From Oscillospiraceae bacterium (GTDB lineage Bacteria; Bacillota; Clostridia; Oscillospirales; Acutalibacteraceae), in assembly GCA_015065505.1 (NCBI GenBank), contig SVQE01000017.1, positions 1 to 40,386 on the forward strand: a stretch of 40,386 bases of DNA, given 5' to 3'. The notes beneath the pieces were generated by a model that saw nothing but the letters and a program-made list of their open reading frames with translations, did not search any database and was not told where the DNA came from. Numbering within the stretch: the first letter of the stretch is position 1; the number at the start of each line of letters is the position of its first letter. Positions 40,146 through 40,386 of this stretch are shown here, piece after piece. Both the position numbers and the translations under genes were made by a program.

Positions 40146-40386
40146 GCATTCGGGATTCGAACCGAGTAAGCCTTAAATTGCATATTTCACGCCCCTTTTT
40201 CCGCTTTTTGTCTCACCATACGGAAGTATGCTTTCACCAAAAAACGAAAAAATGAACGCAAACTATGAAATTTAAGGTGCTTCGCAGTTTTGACCTGTTC
40301 ATTTTTTGCCAAGGCAAAGCGGTGAAGCAAGGCTGGCGCCTTACAAGGCGCTTTAACGCAGTATTTGTGAAAAAGGGACGGTCAAA
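40146..40386. repeat. structured repeat region at the window end
   Basis: No ORF. Hairpins include GCATACTTCCGTATG near 40218, TTGCCAAGGCAA near 40308 and AAGGCTGGCGCCTTA at 40329-40343, the last shared with 38349-38363. TTTAACGCAGTATTT follows at about 40352 as at 10-24. The outer AAATT arms (TTAAATT near 40173, AAATTTAAGG near 40266) are inverted. It belongs to the same modular family as 1-75 and 38142-38450. Confidence 0.65.

Noticed and set aside
40143-40172. tRNA-like T-arm (GGTTCGAATCCC on the minus strand)
   Set aside because: The TTCGAAT loop is present but the T-stem does not pair fully, and no anticodon or D-arm follows at tRNA spacing, so it is not an intact tRNA gene.

Overview
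The window looks like chromosomal DNA of a gut-type, low-to-mid G+C Firmicute (class Clostridia, Ruminococcaceae/Oscillospiraceae-like). Pointers are Firmicute-style AGGAGG and GGTGATT ribosome-binding sites, SpoIIE/SpoIIAA-type regulators, cohesin and dockerin modules, BspA-type leucine-rich repeats, InlB-type repeats, a LytTR two-component pair, a TetM-like GTPase and many short hairpin repeats between genes. The species cannot be named from the sequence alone.

Region 1-12.6 kb, all on the minus strand, is mainly housekeeping and regulation. An operon runs from the promoter at 6099-6127: a STAS-kinase fusion, a SpoIIAA-like STAS protein, a membrane PP2C phosphatase with its own anti-sigma-type ATPase domain, a VanX-like D-Ala-D-Ala dipeptidase, a LURP-one-related protein and a membrane-anchored HAD phosphatase. 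Upstream lie an L,D-transpeptidase plus a DUF3592 membrane protein, a TetM/EF-G-like GTPase fused to a YacP/Rae1-type NYN nuclease domain, a small membrane ORF, an array of short hairpins and an OmpR-type two-component system.

Region 12.9-21.2 kb is a three-gene cell-surface operon with five cohesin-like domains, one full dockerin and no recognisable glycoside hydrolase. It comprises a secreted triple-cohesin scaffold, a membrane-anchored protein with a ten-repeat stalk and a terminal cohesin, and a 1465-residue mosaic carrying both cohesin and dockerin. It is read from a consensus promoter that shares four ACTAATT boxes with a divergent Xre-type regulator.

Region 21.2-27.8 kb holds a GH3 enzyme, a PHP phosphoesterase and its small partner on the minus strand. 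Divergent from them are a PI-PLC-like protein, a PPi-type phosphofructokinase, an HD hydrolase and a stand-alone GMP synthase ATP-pyrophosphatase.

Region 27.8-37.8 kb is accessory: AT-rich genes, a TnpV remnant, a Fic remnant, a MITE-like element and three systems of interest. The first is a DUF2806-type protein. The second is an operon of a secreted BspA-like protein, two 38-residue peptides with a shared leader and different tails, and a lipoprotein whose C-terminus matches that of the first peptide; paired GCAGAAACGCA boxes lie upstream of this operon and of the neighbouring LytTR two-component genes. The third is a nitrilase-fold protein, a winged-helix protein and an unknown helical protein in one AT-rich operon.

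Region 37.8-40.4 kb returns to core-like genes (an MGMT-like protein, a conserved hypothetical and a D-2-hydroxyacid dehydrogenase) separated by modular inverted repeats. One of these repeats recurs, inverted and with a single mismatch over 75 bases, at the very start of the window.
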